Of a stretch of 64,000 nucleotides of DNA, positions 34,326 through 45,894 are shown piece after piece. The position numbers and the translations under genes were made by a program. Source of the DNA: an uncultured Prevotellaceae bacterium (lineage in GTDB: Bacteria; Bacteroidota; Bacteroidia; Bacteroidales; Muribaculaceae); the NCBI GenBank assembly GCA_946409635.1, contig CAMJXD010000001.1:1-64000 (forward strand), written 5' to 3'. The notes under the pieces were generated by a model. It was not told where the DNA came from. It did not search any database and saw nothing but the letters and a program-made list of their open reading frames with translations. The first letter of the stretch is position 1. The number at the start of each line of letters is the position of its first letter.

Positions 34326-35133
34326 CTACTCATCTTCATCACCAGGAATTCCCCTCTGCATCCACTGGACATGGACCGCACCAGCAAGGCCTCCACTCAG
34401 GAAGCCGGCAAGATGGGCCGACATGCTCATGCCAGGCAGCACCCGCGTCGCTATCGTGAAAACTAAAAAGATAATGGCCACCGTGAACGACACTCTAAAG
34501 GTCCTATAGGTCATGCGCCACGCACGGGTCTTATCAAAGAAGATGGCACTGATACAGTAGCCGTACATACCCATTATGGCCCCCGAAGCGCCAGTGACAA
34601 TTCCGTCGCTGTAGATGGCACTGCACAAGACTCCCACGATGCCCGTCCCGAAAAACACCAGCAGACCACGCCACCCTTGCAGCGACTTGCCGAAAAAGGC
34701 CAGCACAGCGCCCAGGGCAAACAGGTTCAGGCCCAGGTGTATGTAGTCGGCGTGCATGAGCATTGACGTGAGCAACCGCCACCACTCACCCAGCGTTATC
34801 AAGTGATAGCCTGTGATGGCCCCATAGTCGAGAAGCATCGATGAATGAGTATAGCCCATAGCCATTGCTGTCACATAATAGGCCACAAGCAGGATGACAA
34901 TCAGCACGCCAGACCAGTTGGCGGGAGTCTTGACAAACCTGATGACCTCGTCAATCAGGTCGGCATCGAGTTCTGCTACTTCTTTCCCCTTTCTTGACAG
35001 AGCATGGGATAAAACCAAGGCCAACCACCCAATACAGCAACCCGTATAGAGCCAACGACAGCAGTGAGCCCATCGTGATCGAGAAGGCACCCTTCCCCAC
35101 TCTTGCCCAATCTTGTCTATTGCCTGTCGTCAT
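34326..35133 (-). pseudogene. Rhomboid-family membrane protease gene with a frameshift
   Basis: The rhomboid domain lies in the 254-aa track ORF: GEWWRLLTSMLMHADYIHLGLN, the catalytic Ser in TGASGAIMGMYG and the catalytic His in MSAHLAGFLSGGLAG. That ORF has no sensible start. The natural start is ATG 35133 (MTTGNRQDWARVGKG, helix ITMGSLLSLALYGLLYWVV), in another frame. The two join seamlessly if the GGGG run at 34986-34989 had three Gs (SVKKGKEVAEL). The product would be about 268 residues with six or seven helices. A promoter fits ATG 35133. This is a recent mutation, phase-variable tract or sequencing error. Confidence 0.7.
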
Positions 35134-35163
35134 GAAATATAAATATCCTCTAAATATTCATTG

Positions 35164-35195
35164 CAAAATTACTCATTTAACCCAGAGCAGCCAAA
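35164..35195 (-). promoter_or_regulatory. Promoter of the rhomboid gene
   Basis: Minus-strand TAATTTTG (35164-35171) with TTTG at 35192-35195, spaced 20 nt, 31 bp before ATG 35133. It supports that ATG as the true start. Confidence 0.7.
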
Positions 35196-35294
35196 TAATG
35201 GGAGAGGATATAGGCGTAAATATACTAACGCGCACGGGTTACACGTTATTGAATTGTCAGTTGGCATCATTTTTGCCACTGTGTTAACGTATAG

Positions 35295-36548
35295 ATGCAA
35301 CGACTGCTGACAAAATACTATGTGACGATGCTGTGTGCCCTGTGTGCAACGGGTACACTCAATGCCGTGCCCCAGCTACCTCAGCCTGCCGAGGCCCAAG
35401 AGGAGGAGCAACTGGTCGAGGAGCCGGTGAGCGTGAGCCTTGTCACGTTCTATCCTGGCAGTGAGCCGCACAACATCTTCGGTCACAGCGAGGTACGCGT
35501 CAAGCAAGGCCCAGTCGACCTCTACTTCAACTATGGTGTATTCGACTTCCAGGCACCCGCATTCATGTGGCGATTCATGCTGGGTGAGACCGATTATATC
35601 TGTGCCCCTGTCCCACGAGCCTATGCCACAATGGGTATGGAACAGCGGCGCATGGTTGAGCAGGAACTCAACCTGCCCCAGGATAGAGCCATTGCCGTGA
35701 GGGACTTCCTGTGGAACAATGCCCAGCCTGAGAACCGCACCTATCGCTATAAGTTCCTGAGCGACAACTGCTCTACCCGCCCCCGCGACATCATCGAGAT
35801 GGCCGCTGGCGACGGCCTGCAATACCCGGCGATGGGCGACACAGCTGTCACCTATCGTGACATTTTGGCACACTACTGCCGCAACTACGCCTGGGAGCGA
35901 TTCGGCATCGACCTGGTGCTGGGATGGGATATCGATACCGTGCTTGACCAGCGCGCCACCATGTTTATCCCCATGCTGCTGATGGATGCCGTGGCTGGAG
36001 CCACCATAACCATCGACGGCCAGACCATGCCGCTGGTCAAGGCTACCACAGTGCCTATCGACAAGAGCACCGAGGGCAACGTCAGGCCACCCACGCCCTG
36101 GTACATCTCACCACTGGCCATTGCACTGATTGTGCTGGCAATCACACTCATCGTGAGTGGCCGCGACTGGCGGCGCCGCGACGTGTCTCGATGGCTCGAC
36201 TCGATGCTCTTCACGGCAGGAGGCTTGGCAGGGTGCATCCTGTTTTTCCTCATCTGCTTCTCTACCCACGAGGCCACCTCACACAATGTCAACATCCTGT
36301 GGCTCAACCCGCTGCTGTTACTGCTGGCCATCCTGCCCTGGTTCAAGAAAACCCGCAATGCCGCCCGTTGGCTCCATGCCCTCAACGCCCTGGTTGTAGC
36401 CCTGCTCATGCTGGCCTGGCCATGGCAGCCCCAGGTGGCCAACATAGCCTTCTTCCCCCTAATGGCGGCCCTGGTGACACGCTCGTTGACCAACGTGTGG
36501 CTCACCTGCCAAAAGACCCGCGGCCCCGATTCCCCTACCATTCATTAA
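35295..36548 (+). CDS. DUF4105 domain membrane protein
   Basis: 417 residues. Signal peptide (YYVTMLCALCATGTLNA), then the DUF4105/Lnb N-terminal-type periplasmic domain: VSLVTFYPGSEPHNIFGHSEVRV, YFNYGVFDFQ, YRYKFLSDNCSTRPRD (the conserved DNCST motif with a probable catalytic-type Cys), and RDILAHYC. The C-terminal about 150 residues hold four membrane helices (ISPLAIALIVLAITLIVSG; LFTAGGLAGCILFFLICF; PLLLLLAILPWF; LVVALLMLAWPW). Enzymatic role in Bacteroidales is unknown. It stands alone, followed by secA. Confidence 0.88.
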   Translation: MQRLLTKYYVTMLCALCATGTLNAVPQLPQPAEAQEEEQLVEEPVSVSLVTFYPGSEPHNIFGHSEVRVKQGPVDLYFNYGVFDFQAPAFMWRFMLGETDYICAPVPRAYATMGMEQRRMVEQELNLPQDRAIAVRDFLWNNAQPENRTYRYKFLSDNCSTRPRDIIEMAAGDGLQYPAMGDTAVTYRDILAHYCRNYAWERFGIDLVLGWDIDTVLDQRATMFIPMLLMDAVAGATITIDGQTMPLVKATTVPIDKSTEGNVRPPTPWYISPLAIALIVLAITLIVSGRDWRRRDVSRWLDSMLFTAGGLAGCILFFLICFSTHEATSHNVNILWLNPLLLLLAILPWFKKTRNAARWLHALNALVVALLMLAWPWQPQVANIAFFPLMAALVTRSLTNVWLTCQKTRGPDSPTIH

Positions 36549-36645
36549 CTGCCAGCTGGCCCATCACAGGCCTAAGAACCCAGCGCAACCTGTATGGCCA
36601 AGAAATCTGGCAAAAAGCTATCCTCTAGCATTTTTATAGCCTCTT

Positions 36646-36680
36646 TTTGGCTGATAATCGGCTAAGAAATAGTACCTTTG
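36646..36680 (+). promoter_or_regulatory. Promoter of secA
   Basis: TACCTTTG at 36673-36680 with TTTG at 36646-36649 (23-nt spacing), about 53 bp before the secA ATG. Confidence 0.68.
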
Positions 36681-36732
36681 CAATTTGGACAACGAACAAA
36701 ACAAATCATAACATACAACAAAACCTAATCAA

Positions 36733-40068
<3,336 letters not shown>

Positions 40069-40096
40069 CCGCGCACCCCGGCACCATTAACTATAA

Positions 40097-40139
40097 ACAC
40101 GCCAGCCTGATGAACTCCAGGTTGGCGTGTTCTCGTTTT
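40097..40139 (+). terminator. Intrinsic terminator of secA
   Basis: ACACGCCAGCCTG / CAGGTTGGCGTGT stem (40097-40130) followed by TCTCGTTTTC, 29 bp past the secA stop. It may also serve the convergent gene at 40157. Confidence 0.78.
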
Positions 40140-40156
40140 CAGTCACATCCTCTCAG

Positions 40157-40906
40157 TCAGTCGTCTAACTCGTCGTCCACAATCAGACGCAGCCACTGGG
40201 CGATCCTCATGGGGATGGGGCCCGCAGGTTCGCTATACATCAGGCGCTCGTTGAGTTCCTGCAACAGGGGGCGGGCATCACTCTCCCCTGCCCGCTCGAT
40301 GATGGCATGGGCCTCGGGCATGGCACGCTCCATCACCGCCTGGCTGGAAGGACGCAGCAGGAAGCTGCGCCAGTACAGCCAGTAGGCGTAGTCATAGATG
40401 CGTTGGGCATCCTCAGGGTTGTCCAGGTCCACCTCGCTGGCGATGCAGAACTGGCGCGGCACCGGCGCCTGCTCGTATTCCTCGTCAAGCAGCTTGTAGA
40501 AGGCCAGCGACAGGGCGTTGAGTTCGGCATCATGCGGGTCGAGCACGTCGCCGCCGCGCTCGCCAGCTATCGTCCACCACATCACATAGCGCACATCATC
40601 CTGGTTCAGTTCATAGTCCACATAGTCTTCACGACGACCATAATGAGGCACGGGACTGCCATGACGCTCCATGTGCATCCGCGAGAACGAGCGCCACAGG
40701 CCGCCGTCGGCCACCACGTCCTGGTAATAACCCGTCACGGCGAGTACCACATCGCGGCGCACGTCATCATCCAGGCCATGCAGCCAGGGCGCCTCGTCCC
40801 ACAACTTGGCCAGCCGTAACGCTATCCACAGGTAGAACTGATCGGTCTCAGCCACCTGGGGGGCTCCCGGCTGTCGCTCCATATAATCCTTTACTCTGAT
40901 TTCCAT
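40157..40906 (-). CDS. DUF3843-like protein of unknown function
   Basis: 249 residues, cytosolic, acidic and alpha-helical. The central stretch GGLWRSFSRMHMERHGSPVPHYG then YELNQDDVRYVMWWTI resembles, from memory, the Bacteroides DUF3843 family; this call is not certain. There is no signal peptide, membrane segment or catalytic motif. It is a single gene between secA (convergent) and tRNA-Thr. Confidence 0.6.
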   Translation of the reverse strand: MEIRVKDYMERQPGAPQVAETDQFYLWIALRLAKLWDEAPWLHGLDDDVRRDVVLAVTGYYQDVVADGGLWRSFSRMHMERHGSPVPHYGRREDYVDYELNQDDVRYVMWWTIAGERGGDVLDPHDAELNALSLAFYKLLDEEYEQAPVPRQFCIASEVDLDNPEDAQRIYDYAYWLYWRSFLLRPSSQAVMERAMPEAHAIIERAGESDARPLLQELNERLMYSEPAGPIPMRIAQWLRLIVDDELDD

Positions 40907-40988
40907 ACGCGATTATTTACATGTTACCGTGGATTCAATAAAAAAAACGACAGGAAAACAATCAACCTTGTCTTCCCGTCGTGTCAGG

Positions 40989-41061
40989 AGCCGCGAGCGG
41001 GACTCGAACCCGCGACCTTTTCGTTACGAATGAAATGCTCTACCGACTGAGCTATTGCGGC
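40989..41061 (-). tRNA. tRNA-Thr (anticodon CGT)
   Basis: The minus strand folds as a cloverleaf: acceptor GCCGCAA / TCGCGGC (one A-C mismatch), D-arm GCTC-AGTCGGTA-GAGC, anticodon loop TTCGTAA (anticodon CGT, codon ACG), T-arm GCGGG-TTCGAGT-CCCGC. The anticodon stem has one A-C mismatch. CCA is not encoded. Confidence 0.93.
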
Positions 41062-41093
41062 TTGGTGCAATGCGATCTCTTGCAATGCGGGTG

Positions 41094-41101
41094 CAAAGGT
41101 A
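41094..41101 (-). promoter_or_regulatory. -7 box of tRNA-Thr
   Basis: Minus-strand TACCTTTG, 32 bp upstream of the tRNA 5' end. Confidence 0.65.
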
Positions 41102-41127
41102 ATACCTTTTTCTTAATTTCGCAAACT

Positions 41128-42552
41128 TTAATCCACAATTTGTTTACTATACGTCATTTTGATTCTGGCCTTGTCAAGCAGTAGCTTCACGATGGCCGGG
41201 CGCGACACCATCGGCGAGATCTTGGTGATGACCGATGTCGACGAGTTATTGTAACCATAGTAGCTGTAGGACTGCGGGTAGACATAATTGGTCACGTCGA
41301 CAGGCGTGATGGTGAAGGTGCAGTCATCCTCGGTCGCCACACCGCCCTGATTGTTGATGATGTTCAGCACATAGTTGCGCAGGCCCGTAAAGGTGTACTC
41401 CTTCTGGTCAGCATCATATATCGCGTAGAACGAGTCCTTGTCATTGGCCAGGCTGTCACCGTTGATGAAGTTATCCTTCTGCGACGTCCTCACCATCAGC
41501 AGATAGGTGGGTGGCTGGATGTTATACTCGGTCGACGGCACGCTCACGGGCAACTCTAGCGTCACGTCGTTGATCACCGACTGGTTGTTGCCCACGTTGG
41601 CCTCATAGCGGTCGATGATGTCCTGGACGGGGAAACGCACCTGCACCTCATAGCCCGCCGGGGCAGCGATGATGGCATCGCCGTTATCGACCATCGACCT
41701 CACCGCATCATCCACCTCATAATGGATGATGTTGTCCGATATCACCTCGGGCGTCGATGCCAGGTATGACTGGCTGCGATGATAGATGGTATCACTGCCG
41801 TCGTCCTTGGTGCCATGCTGCCGGTAGTACACGTCAAACTCGGTCGCCTTGATGTTGACCACATGGCCGCTGCCATAGCTGTTGGTGATATAGATGCCGG
41901 GGAACACGTCGGCAAAGGCCCGGGGAGTGGCAAACTTGTTGGGATCAGCGACATAGGCATTAAACAAGTCACGGCCCAACTCCACCGGCATTGCAACCGA
42001 GATGACTCGCACGGTATCACTCTCGGCAGTTCCGTTTGAGGTGTAGCCCGTGCTTGTCTCCACGTTACCCGACGTCGGCGAATACGGTGCTGTGGCCAGC
42101 AGGTCTCCTTCGTTATAGTACCCCGTGGGATCAAAGTCACTGTAGATGGGCGTGGGCAACGATTTGTTCAGGCGATACACGTTAAGCCTCATCGGCGCCA
42201 GCGCGTCACCCGTGTAACCCTGAGTGTAGGGGATGCGCAACTTCAGCCGGCACGAGTCAATCATCTCGGCCGTGACGCCAGTGGTATCCAGTCTCACCGA
42301 CGGCATCCACATTGTCACTGCCGATGCCGTCACGCGGCCAAAGCCGTCGGCTGTGAGCGTTCCAAGCATCTTGGTCGTCGTGCGCATCTGCACCCGGTCG
42401 TTAAGCACCGAGTGACCCGTGATGACAAATGATGAATCCTCGATAATCGACGACACGCTGTCGGTAATCGACACGCCTATCGTATCGTCGGCACATGCAT
42501 ACAAGCCAAGCAGCATTATGGCTGCCAGTATCACATTTAAGAAATGCCTCAT
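41128..42552 (-). CDS. DUF4270 lipoprotein
   Basis: 474 residues. Lipoprotein signal MRHFLNVILAAIMLLGLYACADD (lipobox LYAC). The body is beta-rich with the DUF4270 pattern: ITDSVSSIIEDSSFVITGHSVL, GTLTADGFGRVTASAVTMWMPS, CRLKLRIPY, and a C-terminal ITKISPMVSRPAIVKLLLDKARI. Found throughout Bacteroidetes, often next to the glycogen-synthase-like gene, as here 82 bp upstream. It is probably anchored to the outer membrane; function unknown. Confidence 0.9.
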   Translation of the reverse strand: MRHFLNVILAAIMLLGLYACADDTIGVSITDSVSSIIEDSSFVITGHSVLNDRVQMRTTTKMLGTLTADGFGRVTASAVTMWMPSVRLDTTGVTAEMIDSCRLKLRIPYTQGYTGDALAPMRLNVYRLNKSLPTPIYSDFDPTGYYNEGDLLATAPYSPTSGNVETSTGYTSNGTAESDTVRVISVAMPVELGRDLFNAYVADPNKFATPRAFADVFPGIYITNSYGSGHVVNIKATEFDVYYRQHGTKDDGSDTIYHRSQSYLASTPEVISDNIIHYEVDDAVRSMVDNGDAIIAAPAGYEVQVRFPVQDIIDRYEANVGNNQSVINDVTLELPVSVPSTEYNIQPPTYLLMVRTSQKDNFINGDSLANDKDSFYAIYDADQKEYTFTGLRNYVLNIINNQGGVATEDDCTFTITPVDVTNYVYPQSYSYYGYNNSSTSVITKISPMVSRPAIVKLLLDKARIKMTYSKQIVD

Positions 42553-42634
42553 ATTCTTGAAATGATGATAGATAACTATTCTTTATGGTGACCGGTTTGC
42601 CCCTTTACGCTTGGGGGGGACAATGCCTCCGGTC

Positions 42635-43432
42635 TCACAACGATGCGTAGAAGTCCTTGACCCTGGTCACGTCATCATCGTCGATGAACTCCAGCTTGGG
42701 CAGCGACGCGGCTGCTTCGAGCACGGCCTCGCTCACTCCCGTCTCACACTCGATGACCGCATCGGCATACTTCAGCGAGTAAGCCATCAGGGAGTCATAA
42801 TCCAGCTCCTTGCCGGCAATGGGTTTCAAGGCGTTCTTGGGGATGCCATCCATGTGCATCTTCTCGCTCAAGCGTGCGTCCAGTGGCCCGGCTATCTGTT
42901 CATTGAACAGGGCACTCACGATCTTGGCATCACGGAACGACGGATCGTCGCCGTAGAGTGTGCGGATGTAAACAGGTGCCAGCGCCGAAATCCAGCCCGT
43001 GCACTGGATGATGTCAGGTATCCAGCGCATCTTGCGTATCGACTCAATCACCGCACGGACAAAGAACAGGCTGCGCTCGTCATTGTCGGCCGGAGAACAG
43101 TTCATCTCCAGCTCATCGATGCGGCTGCTGGCAAAATAATCCTCATTATAGATGAAATAAACCTGAAAATGAGCCTGTTGCAAGGTGGCAACCTTGATAA
43201 TCAACGGGTGGTCGGTATCATCAATGATTACATTCATGCCCGATAGCCTGATCATCTCGTGAAGCTGATTGCTCCGCTCGGCTATCATACCATACTTCGG
43301 CATGAATGTACGTTCCTCTATGCCCTGTTCCTTAATGCCTTGAGGAAATATTCGACCTATCTGGGACACGCGACGCTCGGGCACATAGGGAGCAATCTCT
43401 TGTGATATAAATAAGACTTTCTTTACATCCAT
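42635..43432 (-). CDS. Glycogen/starch synthase-like protein (GT5 N-terminal domain only)
   Basis: 265 residues. Matches the N-terminal Rossmann half of glycogen/starch synthases: KKVLFISQEIAPYVPERRVSQIGRIFP (a KTGGL-type loop here changed to ERRVS), KVATLQQAHFQVYFIYNEDYF, PDIIQCTGWISALAPVYI. The C-terminal ADP-glucose-binding half is missing, so it is not a standard synthase. This short form is widespread in Bacteroidales and annotated as glycogen synthase; its activity is not established. It is followed by the DUF4270 lipoprotein. Confidence 0.82.
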   Translation of the reverse strand: MDVKKVLFISQEIAPYVPERRVSQIGRIFPQGIKEQGIEERTFMPKYGMIAERSNQLHEMIRLSGMNVIIDDTDHPLIIKVATLQQAHFQVYFIYNEDYFASSRIDELEMNCSPADNDERSLFFVRAVIESIRKMRWIPDIIQCTGWISALAPVYIRTLYGDDPSFRDAKIVSALFNEQIAGPLDARLSEKMHMDGIPKNALKPIAGKELDYDSLMAYSLKYADAVIECETGVSEAVLEAAASLPKLEFIDDDDVTRVKDFYASL

Positions 43433-43457
43433 GTTGCTTACTTTCTTAATTGAAATG

Positions 43458-43465
43458 CAAAGATA
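43458..43465 (-). promoter_or_regulatory. -7 box of the glycogen-synthase-like/DUF4270 pair
   Basis: Minus-strand TATCTTTG, 26 bp before the ATG at 43432. Confidence 0.62.
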
Positions 43466-43662
43466 GCAATTTTTTTTGTTTTTATCCCTATTCTCAACTC
43501 ACAACTACCGCTTTTTTAAGTAAAAACACCCCCTTTTTAACATCTTCTAATCCTTTTTGCCCCCCACATTCACCACCGCCCATCCATTCAGCGCCAACAG
43601 CTCCTAACCCTTATTCTCAAAACCGCATTCCTCGCGACATCAGTTAAAAAAAAGCGTATTCC

Positions 43663-43696
43663 TTTGCTTCCTTTTCAAAGATATACTATAACTTTG
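43663..43696 (+). promoter_or_regulatory. Promoter of the 74-aa gene
   Basis: TAACTTTG at 43689-43696 with TTTG at 43663-43666 (22-nt spacing), giving a leader of about 108 nt. Confidence 0.72.
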
Positions 43697-43737
43697 CATC
43701 CGGCGTTGACCATAGCCGGAATTATTAACTTTTTACA

Positions 43738-43784
43738 GTGAACTTCTATATCATCGCCACATTGCGATAATGATAGCAGTTCAC
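43738..43784 (+). promoter_or_regulatory. Long hairpin in the 5' UTR of the 74-aa gene
   Basis: GTGAACTTCTATATCATCGC pairs across a 6-nt loop with GCGATAATGATAGCAGTTCAC, an almost continuous 20-bp stem, 26 nt before the ATG. A smaller CCGGC / GCCGG stem (43700-43719) precedes it near the transcription start. Confidence 0.72.
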
Positions 43785-43810
43785 GCCCCCTAGAAAAAAC
43801 GGTTTTCGAT

Positions 43811-44035
43811 ATGTTTACAGTACAAGTCATCGAGCAATCTACAGGACGACCCGCCTATTACAAGAAGGTAGGCATAATCTTCCACGGACTCTTTCGTGGA
43901 GGCACCAAGGACATCTACACCGACCGTAACGGCGAAGCCCACTTCGACTATGACAACGGCAGGGGCACCATCTATGTGGGTGGCAAGAAGGTGTACGACG
44001 GTGAGATAAGCGGGCGCAAGGTCATCTACATCTGA
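43811..44035 (+). CDS. Small protein of unknown function, predicted beta-fold
   Basis: 74 residues; not recognised. The pattern VQVIEQSTGRPAYYKKVGI, YTDRNGEAHFDYDNG and GTIYVGGKKVYDGEI suggests a small beta-sandwich like carboxypeptidase regulatory-type modules (a TDxNGxAxF turn). There is no signal peptide. A good promoter and an unusually strong 5'-UTR hairpin support it as a real, regulated gene. It converges on the PARP-like gene 54 bp away; a functional link is not shown. Confidence 0.65.
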   Translation: MFTVQVIEQSTGRPAYYKKVGIIFHGLFRGGTKDIYTDRNGEAHFDYDNGRGTIYVGGKKVYDGEISGRKVIYI

Positions 44036-44088
44036 CCCTGGCCCACAGCTTTCAGGGCGCCTGGGGAAAGATTCCTCAGGCGGGTTGA

Positions 44089-45168
44089 TTATATCTCAGA
44101 GATCGAGGTCTTCAAGTCTTTCAGCACCAGCAGCCTGAACAGCCAGTGAGACATGCCGCCCCTGATGCGGTGCACCTTGCCTTTGTCCAGCTCTTCGACA
44201 TACATCGGCCTGATGCGCCAGCTGTAGTTATACCTGTTACCCCTGTCAAACATGCAGTACTCCCACCACTGTTCATCACGGCGCCACCACTCGCCTGTGG
44301 TATAGCCGTGCCTCAAGCCCCAATCGCTCACGCCGACAGCATTGGCCGACCCGCACTGGGCATACACATGCTTGGGCGCCATGCCCAGGTCCAGGACTTT
44401 GCCCAGCGACACGCGGCACACAATCAGCGCCTTGTTGCTATGATTGCGGGCATAGTGCGTCGCCGTCTTGCGCACGGGGGCAAAGTATATGCCATTGCCC
44501 ACATAGTTGCCGCCGCCCACTTGCCAGGTGCCCAGCGTGCGGCCATCATTCAGCCGACCGGGACTCTGGGTGATATTTTCACTGGCATACTGGTTGGTGC
44601 CATGATAGACCATCAGCGCGGGAACAACCGTGTCGATAGCTGTCCAGATGACACTCTCTACCACCGTCAGCATGAAGTGCCAGCTATATTTGACTAGCCG
44701 TAACGGAATCAGCAGCAGCCATGTGAAAAAGTTAGCACCGCCCTCTATTCGCGAGGTCGGATCGGCTATCTCTGCCAGATAGTTAAAGAACTCAAAACCC
44801 ACATGGATGATGATGTTGTAGAAAATTGCATTCACCAGGCGCAACGGGGCCAACAACACGTAGAGCGGTAGCTTCATCACTGTCCAGAATCGACGCATGA
44901 AGCGGTTGACCTTATCCGACCCGTGATGACTCTTGTAGAGCACGCGCCAGGGCTTGGACAAGTGACGCTGCAGACCATTGAGCAGGTTAAACGGATAACT
45001 CACCGTCCTGTAAAACAGATAGAAGAAACGACTCAACCCACTCACACCATAGCGCAGCAGATGCCTCAACAGGTAGAACCCCACCAGCAGCAATGGCACA
45101 ATTGTCACCAGACCGCCGATTTCCTCGTCGGTCAAGAAGATTAACAAGATGACGCTTTGAATACTCAT
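44089..45168 (-). CDS. Membrane-anchored PARP-like ADP-ribosyltransferase
   Basis: About 359 residues from ATG 45168; the track ATG at 45189 lies too close to the -7 box (45191-45198) to be used. Residue numbers here follow the 366-aa track ORF. The first about 190 residues are hydrophobic with several membrane helices (8-20, 27-45, 105-130, 153-193). The C-terminal domain reads as a PARP catalytic fold: MVYHGTN (His196), GNGIYFAPVRKTATHYA (Tyr235 and Tyr246, 11 apart), ALIVCRVSLGKVLDL, and WWEYCMFDRGNRYNY (Glu310). In PARP1 the H-Y-E triad is His862, Tyr896 and Glu988, with Tyr907 also 11 residues after Tyr896. It would ADP-ribosylate a target at the cytoplasmic membrane, which is inference. 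No ADP-ribose hydrolase gene is nearby. Confidence 0.72.
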   Translation of the reverse strand: MSIQSVILLIFLTDEEIGGLVTIVPLLLVGFYLLRHLLRYGVSGLSRFFYLFYRTVSYPFNLLNGLQRHLSKPWRVLYKSHHGSDKVNRFMRRFWTVMKLPLYVLLAPLRLVNAIFYNIIIHVGFEFFNYLAEIADPTSRIEGGANFFTWLLLIPLRLVKYSWHFMLTVVESVIWTAIDTVVPALMVYHGTNQYASENITQSPGRLNDGRTLGTWQVGGGNYVGNGIYFAPVRKTATHYARNHSNKALIVCRVSLGKVLDLGMAPKHVYAQCGSANAVGVSDWGLRHGYTTGEWWRRDEQWWEYCMFDRGNRYNYSWRIRPMYVEELDKGKVHRIRGGMSHWLFRLLVLKDLKTSISEI

Positions 45169-45190
45169 GAGAAATGTTATTGTTACCATG

Positions 45191-45222
45191 CAAATTTAGG
45201 CAGAATCGCCCAAACAGCCAAA
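45191..45222 (-). promoter_or_regulatory. Promoter of the PARP-like gene
   Basis: Minus-strand TAAATTTG (45191-45198) and TTTG (45219-45222) with 20-nt spacing. The position places transcription start near 45184 and supports ATG 45168. Confidence 0.72.
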
Positions 45223-45347
45223 TAATCAGCACTTTTTCACGCACGCAGGATAAAAAAATGCTTAAGTTTCGCAAGCAGATAGCTTGCTCACTGATCACTC
45301 ATCTCTAATCCTCAAGTTGTAAAGTGGTTTGGACACTTTAGAAACTT

Positions 45348-45391
45348 GATAAAAAAAGGAGGGCACGTCCTTCAAACAGGAAATGCCCTCC
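45348..45391 (-). terminator. Intrinsic terminator of the Spy-like gene
   Basis: Minus-strand GGAGGGCA / TGCCCTCC stem (45358-45391, with an inner TCC/GGA) followed by TTTTTTATC, 48 bp past the stop. Confidence 0.85.
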
Positions 45392-45438
45392 CACTTTCAA
45401 AACACACACACGATTAAGTCATTTCTTCATTTCACGAT

Positions 45439-45894
45439 TCACTTGTCTTTCTTGCATGCACATCCGCCTTCACATGCGGCCGTTCCTGAATCACCCGAGC
45501 GAGTGATTCGGTGATGCTTGCGGTGTCCATCGGGACCTTCATGTCGCTTTACCTCGGCATACTTGGCAGCCTGTTCTGGAGTCAGCAGGGCTTCGATGCG
45601 GGCATCGGTCTGAGCACGACGCGACTGCATCTGCTCTCGACGAGATTTCATCGTTGCCTCATCAACGCGCTCGCTTGACTGAGCCGGCATCGACTGCATT
45701 TCCTCGATCAAGATGTTGGCAATCTCGCGTTTCTGTTCATCGGTCAGATTCAACTGCCTGTCCAGACGCTCTACTCGGCGCTGAGCCATCCTGGCCGGGT
45801 CCTTACTCCCATGGCGCTGAGGCTGTGCCGACATGACAATCGAGCCCATCAGGACCACGGTCATGACTAAAACAATCTTCTTTACTTGTTTCAT
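45439..45894 (-). CDS. Spy/CpxP-like periplasmic protein with Cys-rich tail
   Basis: 151 residues from ATG 45894, which starts the signal peptide MKQVKKIVLVMTVVLMGSIVMSAQ (the track start is upstream). The mature protein is a charged helical segment with two LTxxQ-type motifs of the Spy family: LNLTDEQKREIANILIEEM and LLTPEQAAKYAEV. The C-terminus ends in a His/Lys-rich stretch and CEGGCACKKDK, with four nearby Cys not typical of Spy. It probably acts as a periplasmic stress or metal-binding chaperone, which is inference. Confidence 0.8.
   Translation of the reverse strand: MKQVKKIVLVMTVVLMGSIVMSAQPQRHGSKDPARMAQRRVERLDRQLNLTDEQKREIANILIEEMQSMPAQSSERVDEATMKSRREQMQSRRAQTDARIEALLTPEQAAKYAEVKRHEGPDGHRKHHRITRSGDSGTAACEGGCACKKDK

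Larger units (their letters stand above)
43433..43810. other. Divergent intergenic region
   Basis: Carries promoters in both directions (43458-43465 minus; 43663-43696 plus) and two hairpins in the leader of the plus-strand gene. A C- and T-rich stretch (about 43500-43620) shows no gene. Confidence 0.55.

Noticed and set aside
44987-45298. 103-aa ORF overlapping the start of the PARP-like gene
   Set aside because: It overlaps in another frame of the same strand, covers the promoter and has no recognisable features.
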